Of a DNA stretch of 64,000 nt, positions 6,735-15,152 are shown piece after piece. The notes beneath the pieces are model-generated. The model saw nothing but the letters and a program-made list of their open reading frames with translations, was not told where the DNA came from and did not search any database. Source of the DNA: Streptomyces sp. NBC_00223 (lineage in GTDB: Bacteria > Actinomycetota > Actinomycetes > Streptomycetales > Streptomycetaceae); the NCBI RefSeq assembly GCF_036199905.1, contig NZ_CP108109.1, positions 248,001 to 312,000 on the forward strand, written 5' to 3'. The position numbers were made by a program, and so were the translations under genes. The stretch's first letter is position 1. Each line of letters opens with the position of its first letter.

Positions 6735-9296
6735 TCAGTCCGCCGCGATCGCCCGCAGCACATCCAGCCGCGCCGCCCGCCGCGCGGGCCGCCACCCGGC
6801 CAGGACACCCACCGCGACCCCGACCAGCAGCACCACGGCCAGCTGGACGGGCGGCACCGAGAACGCGCTCTCGCCATCGCTGTCGGTGGCCTTTACCAGC
6901 GCCCAGCCGAGGAACGCGCCGAGCCCCAGTCCGCCCGCCGTGCCGAAGGCGGCCACCACGACCGACTCCCAGCGGACCATCGCCCGCAGCTGTCCCCGGG
7001 TCTGCCCGACCGCGCGCAGCAGGCCGAGCTCCCGGGTCCGCTCGTGCACCGCGAGGGTGAGCGTGTTGGCGATGCCGAGCAGCGCGATCAGCACGGCCAG
7101 CGCGAGCAGGGCGTAGACGAGGGTGAGGAAGGTGTCGATGCCGGCCGCGGACGACTTGGCGAACTCGCTCCTGGTCTGCACCTCGGGCGCGCCGAAGGGT
7201 GCCACCGCCTTGGTGACGGCGGCCTTGCCCGCGGCCGTGCCGACACCGGGCCGGAAGCCGATCGCGACCAGTGTGTCCTTGTCCTGGACGTGGTGCGGGG
7301 CCCAGGCGGCGCGCGTGACGATGTAGTCGCCCGCGAGGTCCGCCCGGCCGTAGACCGCGCCGACGGTGAACGGCAGCCGCTGCCCGTCGGAGAAGGAGAG
7401 CGTCACCTTGCTGCCGGTGGTCCAGCCGTGTGTGCCGGCCTCCGACCGGGAGACCGCGACGGCGTGCGTGCCCAGTCCGGACAGCGAGCCGTCGACCGTG
7501 CCGAGGTCGAGCAGCCGGGACAGCGCCGCCGGGTCGGTGACGGTGAGCACGCGCCCCCGGCCGTCCACGTCGGCGACGCCCCGGCCGAGCCCGACGGCCT
7601 CCGCGACCTCGGGCAGCTTCGCGACGGCGGGCGCGACCCGCGGGCTGAGCCCGCTGCCGCCCGCGCCGTACACCGGCACGCTGATGGCGACGTCCCCGGC
7701 GAAGGAACGGTTCACCGTACGGTCCAGCGTGGTCTTCATCGACGCGCCGAGGACGGTGAACAGCGAGACCACCGCGACCCCGATCATCAGCGCGGTCGCG
7801 GTGGCGGCTGTCCGACGGGGGCTGCGCAGCGCGTTGCGGCGGGCCAGCGAGCCGGTGATCCCGCGCAGCCGGGCGACCGGCGCGCCGAGTACGCGGACCG
7901 CGACCGAGGAGGCCACCGGGCCGAGCACCACGAAGGCGGCCAGGGTCAGTACGGCTCCGGTCGCGGCGAGCGTGAGGTTCGGGCCCGCCACGCCGGTGAC
8001 GGTGAGCGCGACCCCGGCGGCGCCCGTCACCGCCCCGGTCAGCGCCCGCCGCCGGGAGGCACCGGAGGTGTCGGTCGCGCTCTCCCGCAGCGCGGCCAGC
8101 GGCGCGGTACGTCCCGCGCGGACCGCCGGCAGCACCGCGGAGCCGGTGCACACCAGCAGTCCGACGGCCAGGGGCACGGCCAGCGCGGCCGCGTGGATCA
8201 CCAGGGAGCCGTCGGGGAAGGGGAAGCCGACGGCGGGGAAGAACGCCTGGAGGCCGGCCGCGACGCCGATCCCGCCGAGCAGCCCGGTCGCGGAGGCGGC
8301 GACGGCCACCGCGGCGGCCTCGGCGAGCGTCGAGCCGAGCACCTGGCGGCTGGTCGCGCCGAGCGCCCGCAGCAGCGCGTTCTCCCGGGCCCGCTGGGCG
8401 ACGACGATCGCGAAGGTGTTGTGGATGCTGAAGGTGGCGACGAGCAGGGCGATGCCCGCGAACACCACCAGCAGGGTGGTGAAGATGTCCAGGAAGGCCC
8501 CGGCGGTCGCCTGCTCGGTCTCGTCGCTTGCCTGCGCGCCGGTGATCGCCTCGTACCGCGTGGGCAGCACGTGCGCGACCCGCTCGGTCAGCTGCTCCTG
8601 CCCGACCCCGGGCAGCGCCCGTACCTTGAGCGTGGTCGCCTCCCCCGGCGCCGGCATCAGATACCGCTCGGCGTCGGCCCGGGTCAGCCCGGTGTACGTG
8701 GTCTGCCCCTCGCCGTCCTCACCGCCGAAGGTGGCCACGCCCACAATGGTGATCTTCACCGGATCGGGGGTACGCAGCAGTGTCGTGTCGCCGATCTTCA
8801 GCTTGGCCGCCTTGGCAGCGTCGCGGTTGATCACGGCCTGGCCGGGGCCGTTCGGCGCGTGTCCGGCGACCAGCCGGTAGGGGTTGAGTCCGGGGTCGTC
8901 GATCCAGTTGCCCGCCACGGTCGGGCCCTTGGTGTCGAGCGAGGTGCCGTCGTGCGCGACGAGCTGGCCCGCGCCCTCGATGTCGGGGGCGACGGCGGCC
9001 ACGCCGGGGACCGCCCGGACGGCGGCGATCAGATCGGTCGGCACGGGCGCGCGGGTGCCCGGGCCCCGGCCGGCCTTGATCTCGTCGGCGCCGCGCACGA
9101 CCGTGTCCGTACCGCTGTTGGCGTCGGCGAAGAGCTTGCCGAAGCTGGCCCGCATGGTGTCGCCCATGACCATGGTCCCGGCCAGGAAGGACACGCCCAG
9201 GAAGACGGCCACGAAGGTGCCGGCGAACCGGCGTTTGTGGGCGCGCAGCCCGGCCAGGCCGAGCCGCAGTGCCGTACGGGTGGTGCCGGTGGTCAT
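6735..9296 (-). CDS. ABC transporter permease, MacB/FtsX type
   Basis: An 853-residue permease with two FtsX-type membrane blocks. One membrane helix lies near the N-terminus (FAGTFVAVFLGVSFLAG, about 24-40), then a large extracellular domain, a three-helix FtsX core (about 265-385), a second paired region with an extracellular domain, and a last three-helix core ending WRPARRAARLDVLRAIAAD. This duplicated layout is typical of actinobacterial MacB-like exporters of lipids, peptides or drugs, and of mechanotransmission systems. Its ATG overlaps the stop of the upstream ATPase by 4 nt, so the two are translationally coupled. The substrate is unknown. Confidence 0.93.
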   Translation of the reverse strand: MTTGTTRTALRLGLAGLRAHKRRFAGTFVAVFLGVSFLAGTMVMGDTMRASFGKLFADANSGTDTVVRGADEIKAGRGPGTRAPVPTDLIAAVRAVPGVAAVAPDIEGAGQLVAHDGTSLDTKGPTVAGNWIDDPGLNPYRLVAGHAPNGPGQAVINRDAAKAAKLKIGDTTLLRTPDPVKITIVGVATFGGEDGEGQTTYTGLTRADAERYLMPAPGEATTLKVRALPGVGQEQLTERVAHVLPTRYEAITGAQASDETEQATAGAFLDIFTTLLVVFAGIALLVATFSIHNTFAIVVAQRARENALLRALGATSRQVLGSTLAEAAAVAVAASATGLLGGIGVAAGLQAFFPAVGFPFPDGSLVIHAAALAVPLAVGLLVCTGSAVLPAVRAGRTAPLAALRESATDTSGASRRRALTGAVTGAAGVALTVTGVAGPNLTLAATGAVLTLAAFVVLGPVASSVAVRVLGAPVARLRGITGSLARRNALRSPRRTAATATALMIGVAVVSLFTVLGASMKTTLDRTVNRSFAGDVAISVPVYGAGGSGLSPRVAPAVAKLPEVAEAVGLGRGVADVDGRGRVLTVTDPAALSRLLDLGTVDGSLSGLGTHAVAVSRSEAGTHGWTTGSKVTLSFSDGQRLPFTVGAVYGRADLAGDYIVTRAAWAPHHVQDKDTLVAIGFRPGVGTAAGKAAVTKAVAPFGAPEVQTRSEFAKSSAAGIDTFLTLVYALLALAVLIALLGIANTLTLAVHERTRELGLLRAVGQTRGQLRAMVRWESVVVAAFGTAGGLGLGAFLGWALVKATDSDGESAFSVPPVQLAVVLLVGVAVGVLAGWRPARRAARLDVLRAIAAD

Positions 9297-10090
9297 GACC
9301 CACCGCCCGCGCCGCGCCCGTCGAGTGCCTTCATGCGGTCGAGCACCCGGGCCGCCGTCGGCTCCGCCATCCGGTCGACCAGCTTGCCGTCGGCGAGGAA
9401 GACCACCTCGTCGGCGTAGGCGGCGGCGACCGGGTCGTGGGTGACCATGACCACCGTGCGGCCCATCTCGCGCACGGCCCGGCCGAGCAGGTCCAGCACC
9501 TCGCCGCCGGAGCGGGAGTCGAGGTTGCCGGTCGGCTCGTCGGCGAAGACGACCTCGGGCCGGCCGGCCAGCGCCCGGGCCACGGCGACCCGCTGCTGCT
9601 GGCCGCCGGAGAGTTCACCCGGACGGTGCAGCAGCCGGTCGCGGAGCCCGACGACGTCGATCAGCGAGTCCACCCACGCGGCGTCCGGGGCGCGCCCGGC
9701 GAGGTCGAGCGGGAGGGTGATGTTCTCGGCGACGGTGAGCGTCGGCAGCAGATTGAAGGACTGGAAGACAAAGCCCACGCGTTCGCGGCGCAGCAGTGTC
9801 AACTGCCGGTCGCCGAGGGTGCCGAGTTCGGTCTCGCCGATGTACGCGGCGCCGGCGCTGAGCGAGTCCAGCCCGGCCGCGCAGTGCATCAGCGTCGACT
9901 TCCCCGAGCCGGAGGGGCCCATGATCGCGGTGAAACGGCCGGCCGGGAAGCCGACCGTCACCCCGTCCAGCGCGTGGACGGCCGCGTCGCCGGCGCCGTA
10001 CACCTTCTCGGCGTCGACGACGCGGGCCGCGGTGGCGGTGGCGGTGGCGGTGGCGGTGGCGAGCAGGCTCGGTCCGCCGGGGCCGCTCAT
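9293..10090 (-). CDS. ABC transporter ATP-binding protein, MacB/LolD type
   Basis: A 265-residue ATPase with all nucleotide-binding motifs: Walker A GPSGSGKST (56-64), Q-loop in FVFQSFNLL, signature LSGGQQQR, Walker B VVFADEPTGNLDS and the switch His in VMVTHDP. The FNLLPTLTVAENI stretch is characteristic of the MacB/LolD/FtsE group, which matches the FtsX-type partner downstream. It overlaps both neighbours by 4 nt (SHOCT gene upstream, permease downstream), so the three form an operon. The first 20 residues include an Ala-Thr repeat encoded by a hexanucleotide array. Confidence 0.94.
   Translation of the reverse strand: MSGPGGPSLLATATATATATAARVVDAEKVYGAGDAAVHALDGVTVGFPAGRFTAIMGPSGSGKSTLMHCAAGLDSLSAGAAYIGETELGTLGDRQLTLLRRERVGFVFQSFNLLPTLTVAENITLPLDLAGRAPDAAWVDSLIDVVGLRDRLLHRPGELSGGQQQRVAVARALAGRPEVVFADEPTGNLDSRSGGEVLDLLGRAVREMGRTVVMVTHDPVAAAYADEVVFLADGKLVDRMAEPTAARVLDRMKALDGRGAGGGS
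10031..10060. repeat. Hexanucleotide repeat in the 5' end of the ABC ATPase gene
   Basis: Five tandem copies of GGTGGC on the plus strand encode the Ala-Thr repeat at the N-terminus of the ATPase. Copy-number change would lengthen or shorten a segment before the conserved domain without a frameshift. Confidence 0.75.
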
Positions 10091-10392
10091 ACGGCGCCGC
10101 CCTTGCCGCCGCGAAGGCCGCCTCGCGCGTCACGGCCGAACTGCTCGTCCAGGACGGCCAGCCGCTGCCGGTACTCGTCCTCGTCGATCTCACCGGCGGC
10201 GTACCGCCGTCCGAGCACCGCGATGGGCGAGTGCTCGCTGCTCGCGGCCCTCTGGTGCCAGGGTCCGCCGCGCCCTCGCCACACCGTCCGCCGCAGCAGG
10301 GTGATCACGAGGGCCACCGCGAACACCCAGATCAGCGGGAAGAACAGAATCCACGGGCCGGGCCCGCCGTCGTGCCATGCAAGGGTGTTCAT
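10087..10392 (-). CDS. SHOCT-domain single-pass membrane protein
   Basis: A 101-residue protein with one hydrophobic helix (WILFFPLIWVFAVALVITLL, about residues 14-33) and a C-terminal SHOCT motif (IAVLGRRYAAGEIDEDEY and following). SHOCT modules are short oligomerisation or tethering segments. The ATG at 10392 has GAGGAGA about 10 nt upstream. It overlaps the ABC ATPase by 4 nt, which suggests it is an accessory subunit or membrane anchor for that exporter; this is inferred from position only. Confidence 0.85.
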   Translation of the reverse strand: MNTLAWHDGGPGPWILFFPLIWVFAVALVITLLRRTVWRGRGGPWHQRAASSEHSPIAVLGRRYAAGEIDEDEYRQRLAVLDEQFGRDARGGLRGGKGGAV

Positions 10393-10564
10393 CGTCGTTC
10401 GTCTCCTCGGTTGCCGCACTCGTCTCCCACGTCTTCGAGCCTGGTCCCCGCGGCCCCCGAAGTCGTCGTACGGCCGGCGGCACCCGGTCTGCTCCGGGCG
10501 GAGTACGCGGCCGGTCCCGGTCTGCTCCCGCCGCGTTGTCGGTGCCGGCGCCTACGGTGGGGGC

Positions 10565-11461
10565 ATGTGGCGTTGTACGGGGCTGCGGTGGCGGGAGGAG
10601 GGTGCGCGGTGGACGTGGTGGCACCCAGGGCACGGGGTGCGGGCGAGCCCGGTGCGGGTCGGTGACGCGCTGACCCTGGCGGTGGGCGCGGAGGCGGTAC
10701 GGCGCTGCGTCGGCGTGTGGCGGGCGGGCCGGTGGACGGCGTGTCCTTACGGCGCCGAGCTGCGGCCCGAGGCCAGGCGCGACCAGTGCGAGGGGTGTGC
10801 GGCGCTGGACCGCGCGTCGTCGGTGGCGGCCGACACCCGGGCGGACGACCCGCGGCCGTACGCGGTCTATCTGGCGTACTTCGGCCCCGGGCTGCACAAG
10901 GTGGGCATCACGGCGGTGGCCCGCGGCCGGGCCCGGCTGCTGGAGCAGGCCGCGGTGTGCTTCGCCTTCCTCGGCGAGGGCCCGCTGATGACGGCCCGCC
11001 GTACGGAGGCGGTGCTCGGCGCGGCGCTGCGGATTCCGGACAGGGTGACGGACGCGGCGAAGCGCGCGGCCCGCTACGACCTTCCGCCGGCCGCTGAGCG
11101 GGCGGCCGAAGTGCGGTCGCTGCACGCCGAGGTGACGGACCGCCAGGCCCGGCTGCCGGAGTCGCTGCGCCTTCGGCCGTTCGCGGTCGTGGACCACGCG
11201 GACCTCTTCGGCCTGGCCGGGCAGCCCCCGGCGCCGGCCGCGGCGGTGACCGCCCTTCCGCCGGGCTGCGCCCTGACGGGCACGGTGGTCGCGGTCGCGG
11301 GGCACGACGTCCATGTCGTGACGCCGGAGGGCGCCCACCTCCTGCTGGACGCCCGCCTCGCCGCGGGCTGGACGCTCCAACGCGCCCCCGGCCAGGCGTC
11401 CTTCGGCCCGCCCACCGCGCCGCTGCGCCCCCGGGAGACGGCGCCGCCCCCGCTCTTCTGA
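10565..11461 (+). CDS. DUF2797-like protein with a GIY-YIG-like segment
   Basis: A 298-residue protein that I place near the DUF2797 family. It has an N-terminal Cys-containing region (RCTGLRW, then ACPYGAEL and QCEGCAALD), which looks like a metal site. YAVYLAYFGPGLHKVGIT with downstream RARLLEQAA follows, a pattern like the first strands and the Arg of GIY-YIG nucleases. The rest is Ala-rich with a closing beta region. No nuclease activity is shown, and the usual catalytic Glu is not obvious to me. The ATG at 10565 has TACGGT exactly at -12 to -7 (10553-10558), so the mRNA is probably leaderless. Confidence 0.75.
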   Translation: MWRCTGLRWREEGARWTWWHPGHGVRASPVRVGDALTLAVGAEAVRRCVGVWRAGRWTACPYGAELRPEARRDQCEGCAALDRASSVAADTRADDPRPYAVYLAYFGPGLHKVGITAVARGRARLLEQAAVCFAFLGEGPLMTARRTEAVLGAALRIPDRVTDAAKRAARYDLPPAAERAAEVRSLHAEVTDRQARLPESLRLRPFAVVDHADLFGLAGQPPAPAAAVTALPPGCALTGTVVAVAGHDVHVVTPEGAHLLLDARLAAGWTLQRAPGQASFGPPTAPLRPRETAPPPLF

Positions 11462-11537
11462 CACCCTGAGGACGGACGGCGCCGGGGGGCGAGGGCCTGC
11501 ACACAGGTCTGGCGGGAGGGGTGTACGGCGGGGGCCG

Positions 11538-11987
11538 CTACGGCTGGGTGAGCCGTTCCAGCAGGGCCATCGCCTCGATGACCGTACGGCGTTCGTCCTC
11601 CGTGTAGCGGTCCTGGAGGGCCCGGGTCAGCCACTCCTCACCCGCCCGGCGCTTGTCGTCGAAGAACGCGCGGCCGGCGTCGCTGAGCGAGACCAGCTGC
11701 CGGCGGCCGTCGCCGGGGTCGGGGCGGCGCGTGATCAGACCGCGTTCGTCCAGGGCGCCGAGCGTGGCGGCCATGGACTGCGGGCGGACGCGTTCGGCGG
11801 CGGCCAGATCACTGGTCGAGGCGTCCCCGTCCTTGCCGAGCCTGCTGAGCACGGAGGTCTGCGACGGGGTGAGCTGGCGGGTGTCGTACACCTCGCGGAG
11901 CCGCCTGCGCAGCCGGCTGAACACCACCCGCAGATCCCGCGCCGCGCGGGCGGCCGACCCGGAGACGTCCTCGGTGCTCTCGTCCAT
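11538..11987 (-). CDS. MarR-family transcriptional regulator
   Basis: A 149-residue MarR protein. It has the dimerisation helices at both ends and a winged helix (LTPSQTSVLSRLGKDGDASTS, then LAAAERVRPQSMAATLGALDERGLI and the wing RRPDPGDGRRQLV). MarR proteins typically respond to small phenolic or drug-like ligands and repress efflux genes. It is divergent from a second MarR gene and the MFS exporter to its right, with a 103-nt intergenic region, so it may act there. Confidence 0.92.
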   Translation of the reverse strand: MDESTEDVSGSAARAARDLRVVFSRLRRRLREVYDTRQLTPSQTSVLSRLGKDGDASTSDLAAAERVRPQSMAATLGALDERGLITRRPDPGDGRRQLVSLSDAGRAFFDDKRRAGEEWLTRALQDRYTEDERRTVIEAMALLERLTQP

Positions 11988-12068
11988 GCCGCCACGCTAT
12001 GTACCGCGGTTCAAACCGTCCAGCCTGAACTGTCGGTCTTCCTTGTGACCGGATTTTCCCCTATGTGA

Positions 12069-12088
12069 AATAGCTATATAGAATAGCT
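12069..12088 (+). promoter_or_regulatory. AT-rich promoter/operator of the second MarR gene
   Basis: AATAGCT occurs twice (12069-12075 and 12082-12088), 13 bp apart, in an exceptionally AT-rich patch. TAGAAT at 12079-12084 is a good -10 box lying exactly 7-12 nt before the ATG at 12091, so the transcript would be leaderless. The repeats overlap the -10 and are a plausible autorepression site. Confidence 0.6.
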
Positions 12089-12090
12089 GT

Positions 12091-12570
12091 ATGGACGATG
12101 AAGAGGTCCGCAGGTTCCGGACGCAGATGAAGCTCCTCCAGCGGCGGCTGCGTCACGAGGTGCGTCCGGTGCACGGCGTGTCCAGGACGGCGTTGCAGGT
12201 GCTGGCCGCCGTCGTCCGGCTGCCCGAGGGGCCGCAGCCCCGGCTGATCGCCGAGGAGTTGCAGATGACCAGCTCGAATGTGGCCGCCGCGCTGCGCGAG
12301 CTGGAGGCGGCCGGATTCGTCCGCCGCCGCAAGGACGTCACCGACGCCCGCCGGGTGCTGGTCCTCGCCACCGAACCGGGCCGCGCCGAGGTGGCCGATG
12401 TGCGCCACGAGCGCGACACCTGGCTGGGCCGGGCGATGGAAGCGCTCCTGGACCCCGAGGAACAGCGCGCGCTGCTGGCCGCGGGAGCCCTCATGCAGCG
12501 CCTGGCCGAATTCGACCGGCCCACCGCCGGGTCGTCCCTGAGCGGTGGGACCGCCGAGAGCGCGCCGTGA
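12091..12570 (+). CDS. MarR-family transcriptional regulator
   Basis: A 159-residue MarR protein with winged helix QPRLIAEELQMTSSNVAAAL and ELEAAGFVRRR plus the wing DVTDARRVLVLAT. There is no Shine-Dalgarno sequence, but a -10 box is placed for a leaderless start at the ATG. The stop codon overlaps the GTG of the MFS gene (GTGA, 12567-12570), so it is co-translated with the exporter and likely controls it. Confidence 0.92.
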   Translation: MDDEEVRRFRTQMKLLQRRLRHEVRPVHGVSRTALQVLAAVVRLPEGPQPRLIAEELQMTSSNVAAALRELEAAGFVRRRKDVTDARRVLVLATEPGRAEVADVRHERDTWLGRAMEALLDPEEQRALLAAGALMQRLAEFDRPTAGSSLSGGTAESAP

Positions 12571-14111
12571 CCGCCCCCGAGGGCCCCGGGACCCCGGCGC
12601 CCGGACCGCCACCCGCCCGGCCGCTCGCGCGGGCGCTGTCCTCGCTGTCGGTGCGCAACTACCGCCTGTACTTCTGGGGCTACTCGGTCTCGGTCGCGGG
12701 CACCTGGATGCAGAGCCTGGCGCTCGCCTTCCTGGTGCTGCACCTGACCGGCAGCGGCGCCGACCTCGGCGTGACCACCGCCGCGCGTTTTCTGCCCTTC
12801 GTGGTCCTGGGCCCGTTCGGCGGCCTGGTCGCCGACCGGTACGACAAACGGCGGCTGCTGTACGTGACGCAGTCGTCCTCGGCGGCGATCGCGCTGGTCT
12901 TCGGCCTGCTCACCCTGCTGCACGCCGTGAACATCACCGCCGTCCTCGTCCTGGCCCTGGCCCTGGGGGTGCTGACGGCCTTCGACAACCCGGCGCGGCA
13001 GAGCCTCATCGCGGAGCTGGTCCCCCGCGAACAGCTGGCCAACGCGGTCACCCTGAACTCCGTCTCGGTGAATCTGGCCCGGGTGCTCGGCGCGGCGGCC
13101 GGCGGCGCGCTGGTGGCCGCCGTCGGCCTGACGACCTGCTTCCTGCTGAACGCGGTCTCCTTCGTCGCCGTCCTGATCAGCCTGGCGCTGATGCGCAAGG
13201 CCGAGATGCACACCGCGGTCCGTCCACCGCGAGAGAAGGGCCAGGTCCGTGCCGGGCTGCGCTACGCCCGCCGGACGCCCGCGCTGCTGCTGCCGCTGGT
13301 GATGCTGACGGTCACCGGCACGCTGGCCTACGAGTTCCCGGTCACGCTGCCGCTGATGGCCCGCGGCCCCTTCCATGGCGGCGCGGGGACGTACGGGATC
13401 ATGGCGACGGTGATGGCGGTCGGCGCCGTCACCGGCGGACTGGTCGTGGCCGCGCGCGGCAACCGGCGGCAACCGGGCACACTCGCGCTCGCGGCCATCG
13501 GCTGGGGCACCGCGATCATGGGGGCCGCGCTCGCGCCGACTCTGGTGTGGGAACTCGTGGCCCTGCTGTTCGTCGGCTACGGCAGCATCACGTTCAACTC
13601 GCTGTCCAAGACGGCGTTGCAGCTCGCCGCTGAGCCCTCGATGCGGGGCCGGGTGATGGCCCTGTGGGCGATGGCGTGGAGCGGCACGACCGTCGTCGGC
13701 GGGCCCGCGGCCGGGTGGATCGCCGAGGAGTTCGGCAGCCGCTGGTCCCTGGTCGTCGGCGGCGCGCCCACGGTGCTGCTGGGCGCCCTGATGCTGCCCG
13801 CCTTCCTCCGCCTCGACCGCGCGGCCCTCGCGGGAAGTGCCGCCCGCGAGGACCCCGTGGCCGGCGGCACTTCGGAACGGCCCTCCCGGCCGCCCGCTAC
13901 CCCAGCACGGCGAGGGGATCGTCGAGCACCGGCTGCCAGGCCAACTCCCCCGCCCCCACCAGACTGTTGTGATCCAGCGCGCAGGCCAGCACCGGCACCC
14001 CTCCGCTCCTCCCCCACAGACTCCGGTCCGCCACCACCGCCCGCAGCCGCTCCGGATCAGCGTCCAGCAGATGCCGGTGCAGCCCGCCCAGCAGAATCCG
14101 GTCCGGATTGA
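12567..14111 (+). CDS. MFS exporter (DHA3/enterobactin-exporter-like) with an antisense-overlap C-terminal tail
   Basis: A 514-residue product. Residues 1 to about 425 form a 12-helix MFS fold of the TMEffux/MFS_3 type (LSVRNYRLYFWGYSVSVAGTWM; VADRYDKRRLL; ELVPREQLANAV; MRGRVMALW). This group exports siderophores, macrolides or lipids. Beyond about residue 430 the chain becomes Pro-Ala-Arg-rich and overlaps the 3' end of the opposing ROK gene by 215 nt; this tail looks like read-through of a lost stop codon and probably has no fold. Translation is coupled to the MarR gene through a 4-nt overlap. Confidence 0.9.
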   Translation: MTAPEGPGTPAPGPPPARPLARALSSLSVRNYRLYFWGYSVSVAGTWMQSLALAFLVLHLTGSGADLGVTTAARFLPFVVLGPFGGLVADRYDKRRLLYVTQSSSAAIALVFGLLTLLHAVNITAVLVLALALGVLTAFDNPARQSLIAELVPREQLANAVTLNSVSVNLARVLGAAAGGALVAAVGLTTCFLLNAVSFVAVLISLALMRKAEMHTAVRPPREKGQVRAGLRYARRTPALLLPLVMLTVTGTLAYEFPVTLPLMARGPFHGGAGTYGIMATVMAVGAVTGGLVVAARGNRRQPGTLALAAIGWGTAIMGAALAPTLVWELVALLFVGYGSITFNSLSKTALQLAAEPSMRGRVMALWAMAWSGTTVVGGPAAGWIAEEFGSRWSLVVGGAPTVLLGALMLPAFLRLDRAALAGSAAREDPVAGGTSERPSRPPATPARRGDRRAPAARPTPPPPPDCCDPARRPAPAPLRSSPTDSGPPPPPAAAPDQRPADAGAARPAESGPD

Positions 14112-15117
14112 GGACGTTCACCAGCCCCGCCAGCCCCCGTCCCAGCCGGTCGATCAGCACATGCGCGGCCCCCCGTACCGCGGGGTCCGCGTACTCCTCG
14201 CGGAGCAGATCACGGCACTGCTGCAACAGCGAGACCTCCGGCCCCGGCGGCCGCCCGGCCGCCTCCAGGAAGGCCAGCGGGTCGGCCTCGACGTCCAGAC
14301 AGCCCCGGCTGCCGCAGTGACAGGGCCGCCCGTCCGGCAGGACGGTGAGGTGCCCGACCTCCAGCGCGAGCCCCGAACTGCCGGTGTGCAGCCGCCCGTC
14401 CAGGACGAGCGCCCCGCCGACCCCGCGGTGCCCCGAGGCGACGACCAGCAGATGCTGGGCGTCGCGCCCGGCACCGTGCCGGTGCTCGGCGAGCGCCGCC
14501 ACATTGACGTCATTGCCGACGAAGGAGGCGACGGGCCGGCCGTCGGGCCCGGTGATGCCCACCCGGGCGATCTGGGCGGCGAAGACCGCGCGGACCGGTG
14601 CGCCCGCGGGCCACGCGAGGTGCAGCGGATTGAGCGCGGTGCCCTCGGGTTCGGCGACGGCGGAGGGCACCGCGAGCCCGGCGCCCACGCACACCCGTCC
14701 GGAGTCCCGCAGCAGCCCCGCCCCCATCTCGACCACCGCGCCCAGCACATGGGCCGGGTCGGCGGGCACGGTCATGCTCCCCGGGGCCGTCGCGACGATC
14801 TCGCCGCCCAGCCCGACGAGCGCGGCCCGGAAGCCGTCGGAGTGCACCTGCGCCGCGAGGGTGACCGGGCCCTCGGGGGCGACATCGAGCCGGTGCGAGG
14901 GGCGCCCCTGGGCCCCCGAGGGTCCGCTGGGCCGGGTGTCGACCCGGATCAGCCCGAGCGCTTCCAGTTCGGCGGCGACCGCGCCGGCTGTGGCCCTGGT
15001 CACCCCGAGTTCGGCGGTGAGCAGGGCGCGGGTAGCCGCGCGGCCGGTGTGCACGAGGGAAAGCGCCGGTCCGAGCGCGCCCCGGCCTCGCTCAAGCCTT
15101 GTCCGAATCTGTGTCAC
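13897..15117 (-). CDS. ROK-family transcriptional regulator
   Basis: A 406-residue repressor of the NagC/XylR type. An N-terminal winged helix (about 25-60: RALLTAELGVTRATAGAVAAEL) precedes a ROK sugar-binding domain with the zinc motif CHCGSRGC. The phosphate-binding loop that is DxGGTK in ROK kinases is changed (VHSDGFRAAL), so it should be a sensor and not a kinase. The GTG at 15117 faces the divergent MFS gene, whose promoter lies inside this gene's 5' end, so it probably regulates that transporter. Its last 215 nt overlap the converging MFS gene at 12567-14111. Confidence 0.9.
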   Translation of the reverse strand: MTQIRTRLERGRGALGPALSLVHTGRAATRALLTAELGVTRATAGAVAAELEALGLIRVDTRPSGPSGAQGRPSHRLDVAPEGPVTLAAQVHSDGFRAALVGLGGEIVATAPGSMTVPADPAHVLGAVVEMGAGLLRDSGRVCVGAGLAVPSAVAEPEGTALNPLHLAWPAGAPVRAVFAAQIARVGITGPDGRPVASFVGNDVNVAALAEHRHGAGRDAQHLLVVASGHRGVGGALVLDGRLHTGSSGLALEVGHLTVLPDGRPCHCGSRGCLDVEADPLAFLEAAGRPPGPEVSLLQQCRDLLREEYADPAVRGAAHVLIDRLGRGLAGLVNVLNPDRILLGGLHRHLLDADPERLRAVVADRSLWGRSGGVPVLACALDHNSLVGAGELAWQPVLDDPLAVLG

Positions 15118-15152
15118 CCCTCTATTCTCACTTTGTGCCGACTCTAAACAAA
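15099..15152 (+). promoter_or_regulatory. Divergent promoter/operator of the ROK regulator and MFS gene
   Basis: TTGTCC (15099-15104), an 18-bp spacer and TATTCT (15123-15128) place the start point at the GTG at 15135, giving a leaderless MFS mRNA. TTTGT-N11-ACAAA (15132-15152) is an inverted repeat over the start point and a candidate ROK operator. Confidence 0.55.

Noticed and set aside
7044..9419. A 791-codon plus-strand frame opposite the ABC permease gene
   Set aside because: It is the antisense shadow of a well-supported FtsX-type permease and yields Gly/Arg/Glu-rich sequence without motifs.
9437..10564. N-terminal extension of the DUF2797-like gene frame
   Set aside because: It runs antisense through the ABC ATPase and SHOCT genes; the ATG at 10565 with a well-placed -10 box is a better start.
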